A DNA stretch of 64,000 nt. Origin: Leptasterias polaris. Taxonomy: Eukaryota; Echinodermata; Asteroidea; Forcipulatida; Asteriidae. Under the pieces are notes generated by a model. The model saw nothing but the letters and a program-made list of their open reading frames with translations, did no database searches and had not been told where the DNA came from. The stretch is from NCBI GenBank assembly GCA_037783415.1, contig JAZGTN010000089.1:2914001-2978000 (forward strand), written 5' to 3'. Within the stretch, counting starts at the first letter, position 1, and each line of letters begins with the position of its first letter. Positions 13,701 through 27,700 of the stretch are shown piece by piece. The translations under genes and the position numbers were made by a program.

Positions 13701-16700
13701 CCCAGCGCCAGGCGTGCATTTCTAATATTCATCAGGGCCCAATTTCATGGCTTTGCTTACTTTGGTAGTTTGCATGTAGGGCTTATAGAATTATGTGCTT
13801 TACAGGGCGTCGTAAGCCCAGAATTCTACGTTAAGCAGAGCCATGAAAATGGACCCAGTGCTGTACATCTAAGATGACGATGGGATGACGTCAATATTTC
13901 ATTTTGTCTATCTCATCTAAGCCATGTTCGAATTTACCGGCTGCATCTTAGGCTCGATCAACACGTGAACAAGAATTCAAGTATATGATGCCCATAGCAA
14001 CACCACAGCCATAGCTGCATCCATTAATTTGACCACACCTTACAAACAAGATTTTCATGTTTTTTCCCCCCCCCCTTAAACTTTGTTTTCTATTTTGTTT
14101 TTGTTAAAAGGAATTAAGCAAGAATGTGGATGAATACAAAGGACACTATGACTCTGAGGACCAGATGGAGTGGGCGTTGGTGCTGGGGGAAATCGAAGCA
14201 TTCACTGAGGTAAGAGATCCAAGCAGAATGCCATGACCGAAGGTCCATTTGTCAGAATCCTTATAATCAAATTTGTTTGTGATCATGTGAGTCCATTCTT
14301 GTAATTCGTGTTGAGACTTCAAAAAATACAAAGTACTACGAAGAGTCACTCCTCGGGGTTAAGAGGCAACCCAAACTACAAATCGGACAGCTCTGTGGAA
14401 AGTTTCACTCTTGGATGCCATATTGTGTATGAAGAATGTCTTGCTGCATAAATTGCCATGGAAGTCCCCGTCAGCACGAATGCCTGCGCACACATGTTCC
14501 TTCCCTTGAATATCTCAGATTCGTACAGTAGAGAGTAATGTACTATAACCATCCGGCCACTGGCATTTACTGAACGTGTAGCGGACGGAATTCCCGCAAT
14601 ATCCGATAATCCAAATTCTGGTCTTTTGACTTAATCCTCCCCTCCCCCCCTCTCCCTCCACAGTCTACATAACTTTGTCATGAACTTTTGAGTTAAAACT
14701 CTTGCTGAGGTGAATACGAACCATTGCTGACGATTGAATGAAGGCGAGATGGAATTTTGTACTCGCAGAAGACTGATTTCTAGGTTTGTCTTTTATATGT
14801 CACTGCCCCCCCCCCCCGATAGGAGTCTACTTTATACACCCCCCCCCCCCCCCCCGCCCCCGCTGAGTCTTGCTGAGGTGAATATGAATCATTGCTGACA
14901 GTTGAATGAAGGCGAGATGTAATTTTGTTCGCACAGAAGACTGATTTCTAGGTTTGTCTTTTATATGTCACTGCCCCCCCCCCCCCCGATAGGAGTTTAC
15001 TTTATAACCCCCCCCCCCCCCCCCCCCCCCCACCTTACTTCAGTCTGTCAACAGTGCTTTGACTTAATCAGCAGTAGTACTCTCTTGGAATCTGTACAGT
15101 CTGCTGAATGTGGTAAGAGTTTTGGGAGAATGGGAGATATTTGGCGCTGTCTGGTTGTCTGCCCTAATGGGATTGGCTCACCTAATTAGTAGATCCACAA
15201 AGAGATGTACATGTAGCCAAGATGGGAATGAGAAGATTGTGGGGGGGGGGGGGGGGGGAGACACCAATCTTATTATATCTGTCGGGATCAATACTGCAAT
15301 AAAAGCACACCGTGTGTAATGTCTTTTGCTGATGATGTGTGTTTGATTTATGTGGAGACTATCCCGCTCACTTAAGTATTATGAATTTACATGTACATTA
15401 CAAGAAGATGTTTGAAATATAAGGACTGGGCTGTTGCAAACTGCTCACCAACCAAAATGACCTGTGGTAAAAATTAAAAATTAAACTGTTAGTGTCCTGT
15501 CGTTTTGACCCTAGCAAAGTCTTTCTCCCACGTATAAGTATTATAGTGTATAATTAGCAGTCGGATTGGCTCATTGGTTTTGTTCCCTGCCTTTCACCTC
15601 TGTGGACCCTGGTTCGAATCCCATCTCAGACCGGAGCCTTGCATATGGTTTGAATTTGCAGTCCCTTCCTGATTGCGTGGGTTTTCCCCATTGGAGTTTT
15701 CGTCCCACATCTAAAACTGAACATTTCTTCTTGTTTCCTATTCATCCTGTTATTGGTGCTAAAAGTGGTGTTGGATGTGTAACAAAATGAATAAAGATAA
15801 ATAAATAAATGAATAGATAAGTAAGTAAATAAGTAAATAAATAAATAAATAAATGAATAAACGAATAAATGAATAAATAAAAGGAGAGAAAGGAAAGGAG
15901 CTGAATTCAGTCAGAATAGACCTTATGCATTGACGTCACCAAGCCGCCATCTTAGAGGTAAACTGATGACGAAACAATGGAAACGCGCTGATTTGTACGC
16001 GCGGCGCACAAGACTGGCCAATGAACATCTTCCTTTTGACCTCTAGGTGAGGGCGCCCTACTCAAATGACGTCATATGCATAAGGTCTATAGTACATGAT
16101 GAGCAAACAAAAGAAATCTTGATTTTTTTAATACAATTTTTGCAACAAGAAGTTTAACAAGATGCAAAGATGATCAGACAGATCTTTGTTTTGCGAAATC
16201 ACATCCCCCATCTGTTTACTGGTTGGCTAAAGTACGGTGGCTGGCCCTCACTGCAAAAGAATACAGCAACTTGTAATTTTATACAATAAAGCTATCAATT
16301 TAACCATTCCACTGATAAATCAATTGTGCTAACCCAAAACAAAAAGTATGCTTATAGATTCTTCAAATGGAAAACGGTTTTAAATGTTCGATTAAAAAGA
16401 GCAGATTTGTGTCAAGCCAGTTATAAACTTTGTGATACTCAAGGCTGCTCATACAAAATGGCAGTCATTATTTGTAAACAAACGAAAGGCGTTTTCTAAT
16501 TCTACGTTGTCGCGTACACTTAAAGACTCCAGGAAGTCTCCCTTCAGTGCAAACTGTCACACCATGAAGCCAGATAATATTAGTTTATTAATTAAATAAG
16601 GTGGTCGCTTGGCTGCCGGTTCCAAGGTTGTATTGTAAGCTTGGGTGTGATCCCTGGCTACACGGCTGTAACAGGTTATATGGCTTCTGACTGGCATCCC

Positions 16701-18677
16701 AGAACAAATTAGATATTGAGAAAATAAGGAGGCCGCCAACATGAGGGCTAGAAAGCTCAGTTGGTAGAGCGCTGGCACATTAATCCAGAGGTCGATGGTT
16801 CAAATCCTGCTCTGGTCAATTTGTCTTTGTTCAACCCCCAATTTTTTTAAAGTCACCTGGAAATAGATTTTTGTTTGTTTTAAATATAAGAGTATATGTA
16901 CATTAACAATAAAACAATTTTTTGAGTAATTGTTTGTCAGTATTTATATGTAAAAAAAAATAGATAAAGTTGTTTGGGGGCGACTCCGCCCATCCCTTTT
17001 TGTGATGTCAATCGAGGAAGACTTCGCCTCGATCGAACATCGACCCCCCTTGAACTTGCCTGCATTTACGTTGTATATACACGTGCAAGTAGTGAGATTG
17101 TACGTTTCGTTTGGTTATCCAAAAATGGGATTTTTCTTCTGCAGATCCCAAATATAGGCAGTTACGGGCATCGAAAGTCAGGCTAACGAGGGCAAAGTGG
17201 TCCGGTCCGATGTCGTTTTCAGCGCTATGCAGCGAACACTTGGATACCCCGTCGTGCTTGGATACCGGGGATTTTTTTCGTTGGTAGTAGTGTGCAAGGG
17301 AAGTTGCAGTGAAGCTTAGGTTACCAGCGAAATGTTTCTGGTGTTTGGATCGACTTGAGCTGTATGCCACGACGCCGCGGCATGCCGATCCGATAAATAG
17401 TTTAGCAAAGTAGGAAAAACAATACCTTGTATTATCCGTGTTCTCGTTATGACCATGCTCGTATCTTCCGTTTTTAAGACATAGAAACGCGCATGGGACA
17501 GTTGAAAAACCTCGTATAAACTGGCGTCTCGTATTAGTCGACTGTACACTGTCCTAGGATTGCATTGGGTGGTGATGTCCGAATACGAAAACGCATCATA
17601 CTGATCAGGTACCCAGACGTAATGTACGGGGCCAGACTACACATTTTCTCCTGCCTCGATTGACGTCACGAACAGCGCCATGTAAAGGGGGCCTATTTTT
17701 AAATTTGTAATTAAAATAAAAATACAATTTTTTAACCTTAGTTAATTGTTTATTCACATTCCACTCATAAAAATGTATATATTAATGACAAAAGCTTTAT
17801 TTTGACAAAATACCACTGCCAGGTGCCTTTAATAATTGTCAAATTCCTTCATGTATAAAGTGTTGTACATACATTACATGCATTATGGCATAATACTTGT
17901 ATATCATCCCTTGGGTGCTATCCCCCTTATCTACCAACATTGTACCTTCCTCTAAATTCCGCTGATATTAATTTAGTTATATTAAAAATCCCATCAATAT
18001 GATATTTATAAATAATCCTGAATGGACAGCAATAACACACACAGCTACACCGATTGTCCAAAGACTGAGAAAAATGATGATGGAGTTTGCGCCCACGGCA
18101 CAGACTTTGTGTTTACCTAGACCCGCCGGCAAATCACCTGGACTAAGATTTAAACTGTTGTTTAAAACATCAGCTCATTAAAAGCATCTGAATTACATCG
18201 CTGAAAGGCCAGGCATGCAGCAACCCCCCCCCGCACAGATGTACCCTCAATCCATTTCTATTGAATACACAACTTCAAAAGTTACTAAGGGTGCACCAGA
18301 CCAAGAAATGCTAAATGCTAAATGTTCAAAAATACTCAAAGAATTATTTAAAAGCCTCTCAGCCTCTTGAAATCAAACTAAATACATAAGCTGACAACTG
18401 AACATCTGTTTTCTTTTCAGGTTTTTTTAGTAGGTTAGCTGTTCAACTTTTGAGCTATGTCCCTCAAAAATTTAAACATACCTGAACGGGTCAATTGGCC
18501 AAACGCCATCTTGGAAAAAGGCATAATATTGGATCATTCCTTAAAATGACCGTCAAATCTTTGATTGGCAAAAAAAGTTGTCGGTTTAAAAAACAAAATC
18601 ATGAGGCTCAGAGCATGATTTTCTCACTGGTATACAGTGCACCCCTATAAGGTTTCTTTAGTGAAGACCCCCAAATC

Positions 18678-18711
<34 letters not shown>

Positions 18712-21700
18712 TAATTCCTTCTCAACCCCCTGCTTACTTTCCTGATATTCCATTTTAAAAACCCTCTGCAGAGCTCCACTGTTCAAAAGAGAATATTTCA
18801 CATTTTGAATATGTGTTTCATTGACTAACTAGTAATAGTGTCCATGTAATTTTATTAGCTGTACTCAGTTAGTCAATATTGCACTCTCATAATCAATACA
18901 TCCTCATTAACTGCCCTCTTACTTCCGTTTAGCTCACTTAAAAAGTCAATACTTATTCAGTAGATACAGCTATGTACTACTACTAGCCAATATGTTATAT
19001 GCAGATCTACACTGCTGTATATTATTTCATGTAGTGTGTAACCAATATTTAAAGGGATAATATAATAATAATAATAATAATAATAATATCACAGCACTTA
19101 TAAGGCGCGCTATATCTGTGAGAACATTCAAAGGCGCCGGTCTGAAGGAAAGAAAAAACCCAAGTTCATGAAAAGGCCTGCTGGAAAAGATATGTTTTAA
19201 GTTGCCGCTGAAAGAGTGAGATGTTGTGTGTTTCTCTGATGTGATCGGGTAAGCTGTTCCAGAGCCGTGGGGCAATACAGGAAAAGGCCCTGTCCCCGTA
19301 GCTGGCTAAGCGGATGCGAGGAACAAAGAGCCTGTTGCCCGATGACCTCAGACCTGGTCTTACGGACCGGGGTTGCAGCATGTTTTGGAGGTAGACTGGG
19401 GCAGAGCCGTGGAGTGTCTTGGGATGTGTGTCTTACATCGGTGGTTTTTGTTAAACAAATTGAAATCTTATTCTGGTATGGTTTTTTCAGATTCTCTGGA
19501 GTCAAATACTGGAATGACCTTTGACATTTACTTAGAGAAGCTAATACCTACAATCTGTTTTAAATGAATGTTTTGAAATAACATAACGGATTAAGCCCAA
19601 ATTTTCACAGCTTTGTTATTTAATGTCTATGGTATGCACACAAAACATGGACACTGTCTGCAACTACTTTGTCATCTCTGCCAATCATGTAATACCTTTT
19701 TACAGTATTTAATATGGCAACATTTATCGGGGCCATTAATTATGGTGCAAACTCTCTAATCAGTGAATTTTCAGATTGAAACTTTCCTCTGGTGATTACC
19801 AAGCTGGTAGTTAACCCTTTAATTTTCAGATAGTGTGGAGCCAATATTGACTATTTGTGCACATCTTTTATAATAATCCATCTCATAATCTAAGTGCTTT
19901 GTACACTCAATGCATGGCTGTACGATGAGTCTATTTCCTCATCCATTTTACATTCGTTTCAGCCCAAATATTTTCAAGGATAGAGTGGAAACACTCTATT
20001 ATGGAGACACCTGTCAGAGGCAGAGGACAAAACAAAAGTCATGGAATTTTGTCTGAATTCTACTCTTAAAGGGCAGTTGAATCTGTGGTTTGTTGAAGGT
20101 CTGTCTAACCCTGACCCTAACCCTGACCCTTGCCCCGACCCTTGCCCCGACCCTTGCCCCGACCCTTGCCCCCTTGCTCTAAGTCAGGGTTAGGGTTAGG
20201 CCCCCTTCTCTAGAGAAGATGTCTTAACCACTCTATAAAAAGTTTCACTGAAATTCATAAGCTGAATTTTCAAAAATGTGAGCATAGTTTTTATGAAACT
20301 TGTACAGTTAGGTCTTACTTGGTGAGGACTGGATAGAAAGATTGAAATGCTTCCACTAATCAGTGTTGAACATTAGAAATGGACTGTGCAAGTTTCGCAT
20401 GTATTCAAACATTTGGGGTGAACTTTGGGTTCCAATGTACATTGCTTCAACATTTGAAGGAAACATAATCGCACATTCTAATAAAGGGCCCCGATGCTTG
20501 AATATGTGCGCAACAGAAGGTCACAGGCTTATAAAGAGGTCACAGGTTAATTTTTGTACACCCAGCCTCAGTTTGGTTTACATTGATTTGAATGGGAGAG
20601 AGATACAAAATGGTGGCACTGTGGTAAAAGTTTAACAGTCTTATCCCCATCTTGAGATGTACTTCTTGACCCTTTCCACCTATGCAAAGTGACAACGTGT
20701 CAGACTTGGGTTGTGGACCTAGCAGTGTGGAAGTGTTGCAAGCTATGTATTTATGCAGTGCTAGATGTAAGATGTGCCATACTGCACAATATGCACCTGG
20801 TGACATGAGAAGGACTTAAAGATCGGATATATTTACACTTCAATGATTTAATTAAAAACTACACACGTTTGTCAACCAGGACTTCTCTTTGCTCTTTCAT
20901 CGTTGGAAGTAAATTTGTTAGCGATGCCCCAATAGGGTTAAAAAAAAAATAAAAAAAATCATATAAAGTTTGCCCCAAACAAGGCTAAAAGCCACTCTTG
21001 GTAAGGGGCTACAAGAAGAGAAATATTAAAGATGAAAATAACTCGGAAGAGCTGAGGGTAGGAATTGATATCCCTCTTTTAAGAAACAGAAGTCTAGATT
21101 GTAGGATGGATGGAAACATGCACCAGGCAAGGAGTTCCAAAGAGATGCAGTACGTGGAAAAAAGCTGTTGTTTGAATGGCTCTTTCTTTTACATCTCAGC
21201 AAAGCAAGAGTGTATGGTTTAGAAGAAGCAGAAAGCCTGGTTTCAGAAAGCCTGGTTTCTCGCTCACAGGTTGGTCGGATCATGATGGTGTGTTTACTGA
21301 AAAGTATAGTAAGGGTATTTATTCGCACTTCCACAAGCCAATGATAATGTAATGTACCTTTAATTTTGATGTGCGAAGTGAAGTTTCATTAGACTTGATG
21401 AGAATCTCTGATGATTTTTCAGAGGTGTTGAGTACCGGGTGAAGCTGGTTGAGAAGGGGAAAAGGGTGACTGAGCAGGAATGTTATCACGGCCACCGATC
21501 GACCGATGTTATCAGCAATTAAAATTACTTTTGATCGCTGAGTATTAAAACAATTCACAGGATTCATATGTAAATTGAGTGAGCTGTTTTTCTCTGTCTA
21601 CATAGGGGTGGACATAAAACAAGCCAGTTGGATTTCTTTGATCAAGTAATAAACCACAAGGGAAATTGGGTGAATTTTAATTCATTTTGCGTTTAACAAA

Positions 21701-24700
21701 GATAAAGTGACTAGAGTGGGATTTAAACCTGGGACCTCCGGATTAGCGTGCAGGTGCTCTACTAACTGAGCTATCTAGCCCTAATGTTGGTGGTCTCCCT
21801 ATTTTGTCAATATCTTTGTTCAGGGTGCCAGTCAGGAACCATTCAACCTGCAACTGCCATGTAAACAGGGATCACACCAAAATTAATGATACGACCTGGG
21901 AAGTGACAGCAGAGGGATCACCTTAAGAGGATGCAACTTTTAATTCAAATATCAAGTAATAAACCACAAGGGATACCGACTTTTTGAAAAGGATAAAAAA
22001 AAAAAAAAAGTTGTTAAATGGGTGTATGTGTTCTAATTTATATGTCCCAGTTTAAACAAATTTGCGAATTTGGTTAAAATGGTTGATATTTTGGGTACAT
22101 GTGGTTTGTATTTAACATGTGACTGTTTATTTGGTTGTGTTTCCTGGTTTTTAGACACTTTATTTGTAAATTTTGTCCCCTCACTTTTCATTGATAAATG
22201 ACACAGCTCCCCTTTAATTGAATCTGTTACACTTGTTTCCCATTCCCTAAACCAATTTATTGATTAGGATGTTAGTTTCCATGTACAAGTACAACTCCCC
22301 ATAATGTCAGGAGTTCTTATCTGGGACTTGGGTCCACCAAAACAACAAAACAATCGCTCACTCTATCCAGCTACTCGGACTGTTCTTTCTCCTTCTTGTG
22401 TGTCGAAATTCTGTTGGGCAGAGATCCCAAGTGATTAAACGAGTGGCTTGTACATTGCTAAGGTGACAGGTTTGTGAGACCGGCGGCTAGCGGTTCCCTT
22501 TCCACTCCAACTCTAAGAGTGCAGCGAGGAAGTCGCGTATTGATCCGTCGTGTCCCCGCATCCCGAAGACAGAGAGGAAGACTCGATGAAGCCGAGCCTG
22601 AAAATGGCCTTCATTGCAAAGAAGCAAGCCTGGAAAGTCTATTGATTGGATCGGTACAGAGGGAGAGACAGAGAGGAGATTGAGAGAGAAAGCCAAGGAG
22701 GATTCCAGACTAGCTTTCATACAATGACAGCTACCGTCTGTTGCTTCGCCTTGTCCGGCCACACATAGCTGTCATGTCATGATGACTTCAACAGTTGTTA
22801 CTCTAGCAGCTCTTTCTGATAGAATCGAGGTTTGATTTTCCTGGGCCAGGGCAAGCGCAACCATTTCGGGCGGGAAATCGAAAGACAAAATCATCTCATG
22901 GTTGAGGTGTTTTAGTGTGTTTATCTTTAACATGTTCTGCTTGTCGACTCACACATGTTAAGACCGTGGTGTTAAAAGAGCTCCATCATGGTGTAGCTGT
23001 AATGTTTTTCAGCGATGCAATTCAGTGGAACCATACTGAGGCTGGAAGGACACAAGTAGTCTGATCCCCTTTTGATGTAAGGAGAATCAGTATTTATTTG
23101 TGCTATTGTACACAGGGTGTAAACAGGAATGATCTTGCAATCTTAAAGAGCATTGAATATCAAGCATGATATTCTTCCTACTTTAGTATGATTTCCAGTT
23201 TGTGTGGTTTTTTTTTTCTTTGACTGTTGGAAGAATCAGAAACATTATGATTAAATAGCCTAAAAAGTCTAATAAACCCTAGACGATATGAACAAGTAGG
23301 ACAGCCCTTGTGCTAAAAAAATGTTCCTATTTTTTTCTAAGGACCACAATATCATGCCTGGAATTTGGAATAATAGATTCAAAGATAATTGTGACATAGT
23401 TGTTTCTTCCCCCGCCTTGCACGCTTTTAGAACGTGGTTCAAATCCCACCTTGGACAAAAAGCCTTCCATACGGGTGTCTAGTCCCCTTCTGGTTTGATA
23501 GAAGTTCTTTCTATTACTGGACTGTTCCTTCCACAGCAGACAGAATTCTTGATCTCCCTTTTCATCATCTTCCCCATGGGTTTCCTGAGGCTCGAGTGTT
23601 ATCATGCCAGACACACCTGCTGGAGATCCCTTGGTTTTATGACCATAAATAAATAACCATAGATTTAACACTTTGAGAGGACTGTTTTGTAACGCCCACT
23701 GTGAGACACTTCTGGGAAATAGTGAAATGGCATTGCTGAGACAACTGTAACATCAGCCTTGATATTAATGTGATGTGATGTCTTATAGGTAGGCTCAGAG
23801 ATTGGTCAATACTTCAAAAATTCATGACCATAAAAACTTCCTTGGTGAGAAGCACTGCAGCTGTTGATATTTTTATAGAATGACTTTGAGGAAAGATTCC
23901 CTTCGAAGTTCGGATAATTTTTCACCACAAAACATTTGAATCTGAGAAATTATTTATGCATGGATGGTGTCCGTTCGGGAATGCTGCGGCCAGAGATGCG
24001 GTTGGTACCCGCTGTTACCTCGTTAATTGTGGATGGATTTGACGTTCTTGTAAAAATGCGGTGGCAATTTTTTGCTGTTTTCTCAGCAGGTAGACACTGT
24101 ATTCAGCTGAAACTTTTACATGTGACTTTTATTGTATCTTTCTTTATAATTTTGTCTATAAATAAGCATTACGTTGACTAAAAACAATCTACCCGGCATT
24201 TCACTATACTACTGTTGAGAACATCTAGCCACAGTAATTGAGGAAGAGAGAAAATCACCAGACATTGTGATTAATCCTGAGCATAAAGCCTTCAAGTGAC
24301 TGCCCACCTGTCTTTGAAGTAATAAACATTTGAACAGATCAACAACAATCTTCAAGACAGGACGATGACCGTGATTTGTGGTTAGTGCTGAAATGCCAAA
24401 TGTTAACATTTCATAATTTGTATGATTTGGTACTTTTAAGAACTAAATCCATGGTTAAATCCATTGAACGTACGCAAAGGCGTACAGTGACTAAAACAAA
24501 TTAATAGTAATAATTTTGTCCATGAATTTAGATTAAGTTTGTTTTCTCTCCTGAAGGTGATCAATACCTTGACTTGTTCCAAACCATATAAACTTATTAA
24601 ACCATAAATGATAAACGAAAATAGAATAACAACATTCCTGTTGAAATATTTTTACCTGTTTTAAAAGTAGCTGTTTAAAAACGAACCTTTTATTATTATT

Positions 24701-27700
24701 TAAAGTTCTTCCCTTTTTCCAGCATAGGTAACTTCTTTCTCAATGAATTGGTTTCCTCATGCGATGTGTGATTGAAACAACACTGTTTCAATCATGGTCG
24801 GATAGTGTCGAATATAATGTCCTCCTGATGATGGTCTATTTTTATCTGTTAAAAAGTCATGTGGGAGAATCCCAGCTGCACCTGGCTTGTATCAAAATTG
24901 ATCCATGAGGAATGGAGGTATTTTGTTCCTGAATTAGAAACGGGATTGGAACATTTCAAACAGGAAACCCTCTAAAATCAATAATCTGGAATTTAGAATG
25001 GTGATTGATTTTTTTAAAGTAATGTTGTATTTGTTTAAAATTATTTTTATTTATGTTTTTATTAAAAAAGAAAAGCATTAGATTATGAGGGAGAACATTT
25101 AGTAAAAATGTTCAATATTAAAGCTCACTGATTGTTTTAAGTTCATACCAGTACCAATCCCATAGCTGCCAACTGTTCAGATTTAATTGGATTTGTCCAG
25201 TGTTTTGAGATTAAAGGCCGCAAAAAAATCAGAACATTCCTATTTCTGACAGCAATGAATAAAAATCAAAAGGTTCTGGTAAAACAGGGTGCCATTTGCT
25301 TGCGACGGTAGAGATTTTCTTACGAGATGCAATGATTTGTGTACATTGTTTTAAATACATACATAATTTGTATGTCTACATGTAATACGCTTTACTCGCA
25401 CGACTTCTTGCGGCGCGATCTGTGAACTCATAAAATTGGTTTTCCTATTTCTGAGGTTTCAATGTTGGCAGGTATGCAATCTTCCAGAGAAAGATTTCCA
25501 TCATAAATACTGTCAGAGTTGAATAGCATTTGAAGACTCTAAGATTCACCATTGCTTATTTCTGTTGCCGCAATCCAAATAAGCCTGATATGAATGTGCA
25601 TAAATCTCTGATAAAGCGTGAACATGTTATCGTTTTCACTTATAACATGACAACATAATTCAATGACATTTTATAGGGTGGTTAGAGAACGGATTCATTT
25701 TAAACTTGCTCTTTTTCTTTATAAATTTTTGAACAAAACTGCTCCAAATATCTTTTGAATTAACTGGCACATCACACTCCTCAATACTTTCTTCTCTCCA
25801 CACTTGACATCACTCACTTGAAAGTTCCCCATGTAAAAAAAGTTCTGTGTCTAAAATTTGTCAATGTAGCTGGACCAATGGTTTGGAACAATCTTCCTCC
25901 CGTCATAAGAGAGTCTATTTCAAGCTCTTAAGACTCACCTCTATCCTTGTTAATTTCTATTTATGTGAACTATAACCTCGATGTAATAACAGTTTATAAA
26001 TTTTAATTGTAATTTGATGTTATGTGTGTTTATTGAAAACTAGTGGGTGGAATGAATCAACTCTTCCAATAAACAATTAGCTGTTTCAAAGATAATTACC
26101 TATGCAGAAGCTCCACTATTTGGTTAAACCCAAAGTTTGACACCAAACGTGTTGCAAAAAGAATTACTCATAAACTTCAGCTACGGCTGAAAGTGTAACT
26201 TTAGGCAATAAATTGTCTCTAGGGCACATGATTCAATTCTGCCAAATTGTGTTCGAATATTTTGTATAACTTCACCTAGAATATCTGTTAGAATATAACG
26301 TTTCAGGCATCCTGAATTAAAGACATATGATACCTTCCTAGACCTGGTTTGAATTTCATAAAGCCTGTTGGCAGACGTTTGGTGTTAACGGATTCACCCT
26401 CTAGCGGAATGTTTATTTCATAACTACTGCTTTGCCAATAGCATTGTAAAAGGCACACTTATTCGTTTGTAGTTAACATAGACATATGAGTGCCGCAGTA
26501 AATGCAAATTCATTCTAAACACACATAAATACCACTAAATTTTGTTTGTTTGTTATAAATGCATTTAAGCTTAAACATGTTTTTTCTCTTCTTGTTATTG
26601 TAAGCAAAAAGTTGCTTACCATTGATACTATTTAGGAAAGGGCTACTTAGTTGCAAATATTACCAAACAAGTTTAATTAGCTAAGCAGACTTTACTCGGG
26701 AACCAGTCACAACTTACATGTATATCATTGCCTTTTAGCTGGTAACAAAGACCAAATTTGAATAAAGCTGTTAAGCTAAATGATGTTGTGCTTAGCGACT
26801 TTTGGGGGTGTTTGTTAAGCAGCCCAGTGAAATTTGGCTCCGATTGCTGCATGTCAAGGAAGACAGTTGTCAGTCCATAAATAGCACATGGTGTCTTTTA
26901 CTTCCCAATTATTTCCAGTTTGCTGGGGTTTTTATGTTCAATCCATTGGGTTTATTCTGCCTGATTTATTGGAGCACGCAGGCATCAATTCCTCCACAGT
27001 CCACATTTGATTAAAAGCAGTATGTAGTCCTGTGGTGTTGAATTGACTTTCCTCACAAACAGTATATTCAATCAAATAAATCCGTCTCCATAAAATAAAT
27101 AGCCCTGCGTCGCACGGGGCCTACGGTGAAATCCCCGAAAGTGGATTCTGACACGCCGTTTGGAAAGAAATAAATTATTATGCTCTTCAATACCTCCCAA
27201 ATATTGAATTATCCATTACTAATACAGAAATGAAATTGACTATCATATCAATTTCCTTTCCCTTGAGGATGTTTTCTTTTTTGGCTCGTAAGAGAAGGGG
27301 GGAGAAAAATTGGGCAGTATTAATTTATCGGTTTGTGACCTACTTCGTTCTTCTCATTGTTGGCTTGGGGAAGAAACCAAATTGTCTGGTCTTTTGGCAA
27401 TTTCTGGTGCTATGAAAATCGCTCTGAGAAAGTTACGAGTTACACCGGAAAGAGATAAAACTGGTTAGGAAGCCAGAGTTCCTCGTCTCTGCAGTCAGCA
27501 AGTTTTCGCAGGTGAATTTCGTATTCTCAGAAAACACTTTGTTTTAATAGACTGGACCTTTGTGCCCCCCACAAAGTCAATTTTTCCCTGTGTCCATCCA
27601 TTAAAAATAATTCAAAGTTTACTTCTGATTGCTCTAATTCTTCAAGCCAAGTTTTTAATGCACCCTCAGTTTTTTCGTTGGATTTTTTCAACTTTGTGCT

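Noticed and set aside
13447..13740. CRISPR-like regular repeat
   Set aside because: The units are directly contiguous 37-bp tandem copies without unique spacers, in an animal genome.
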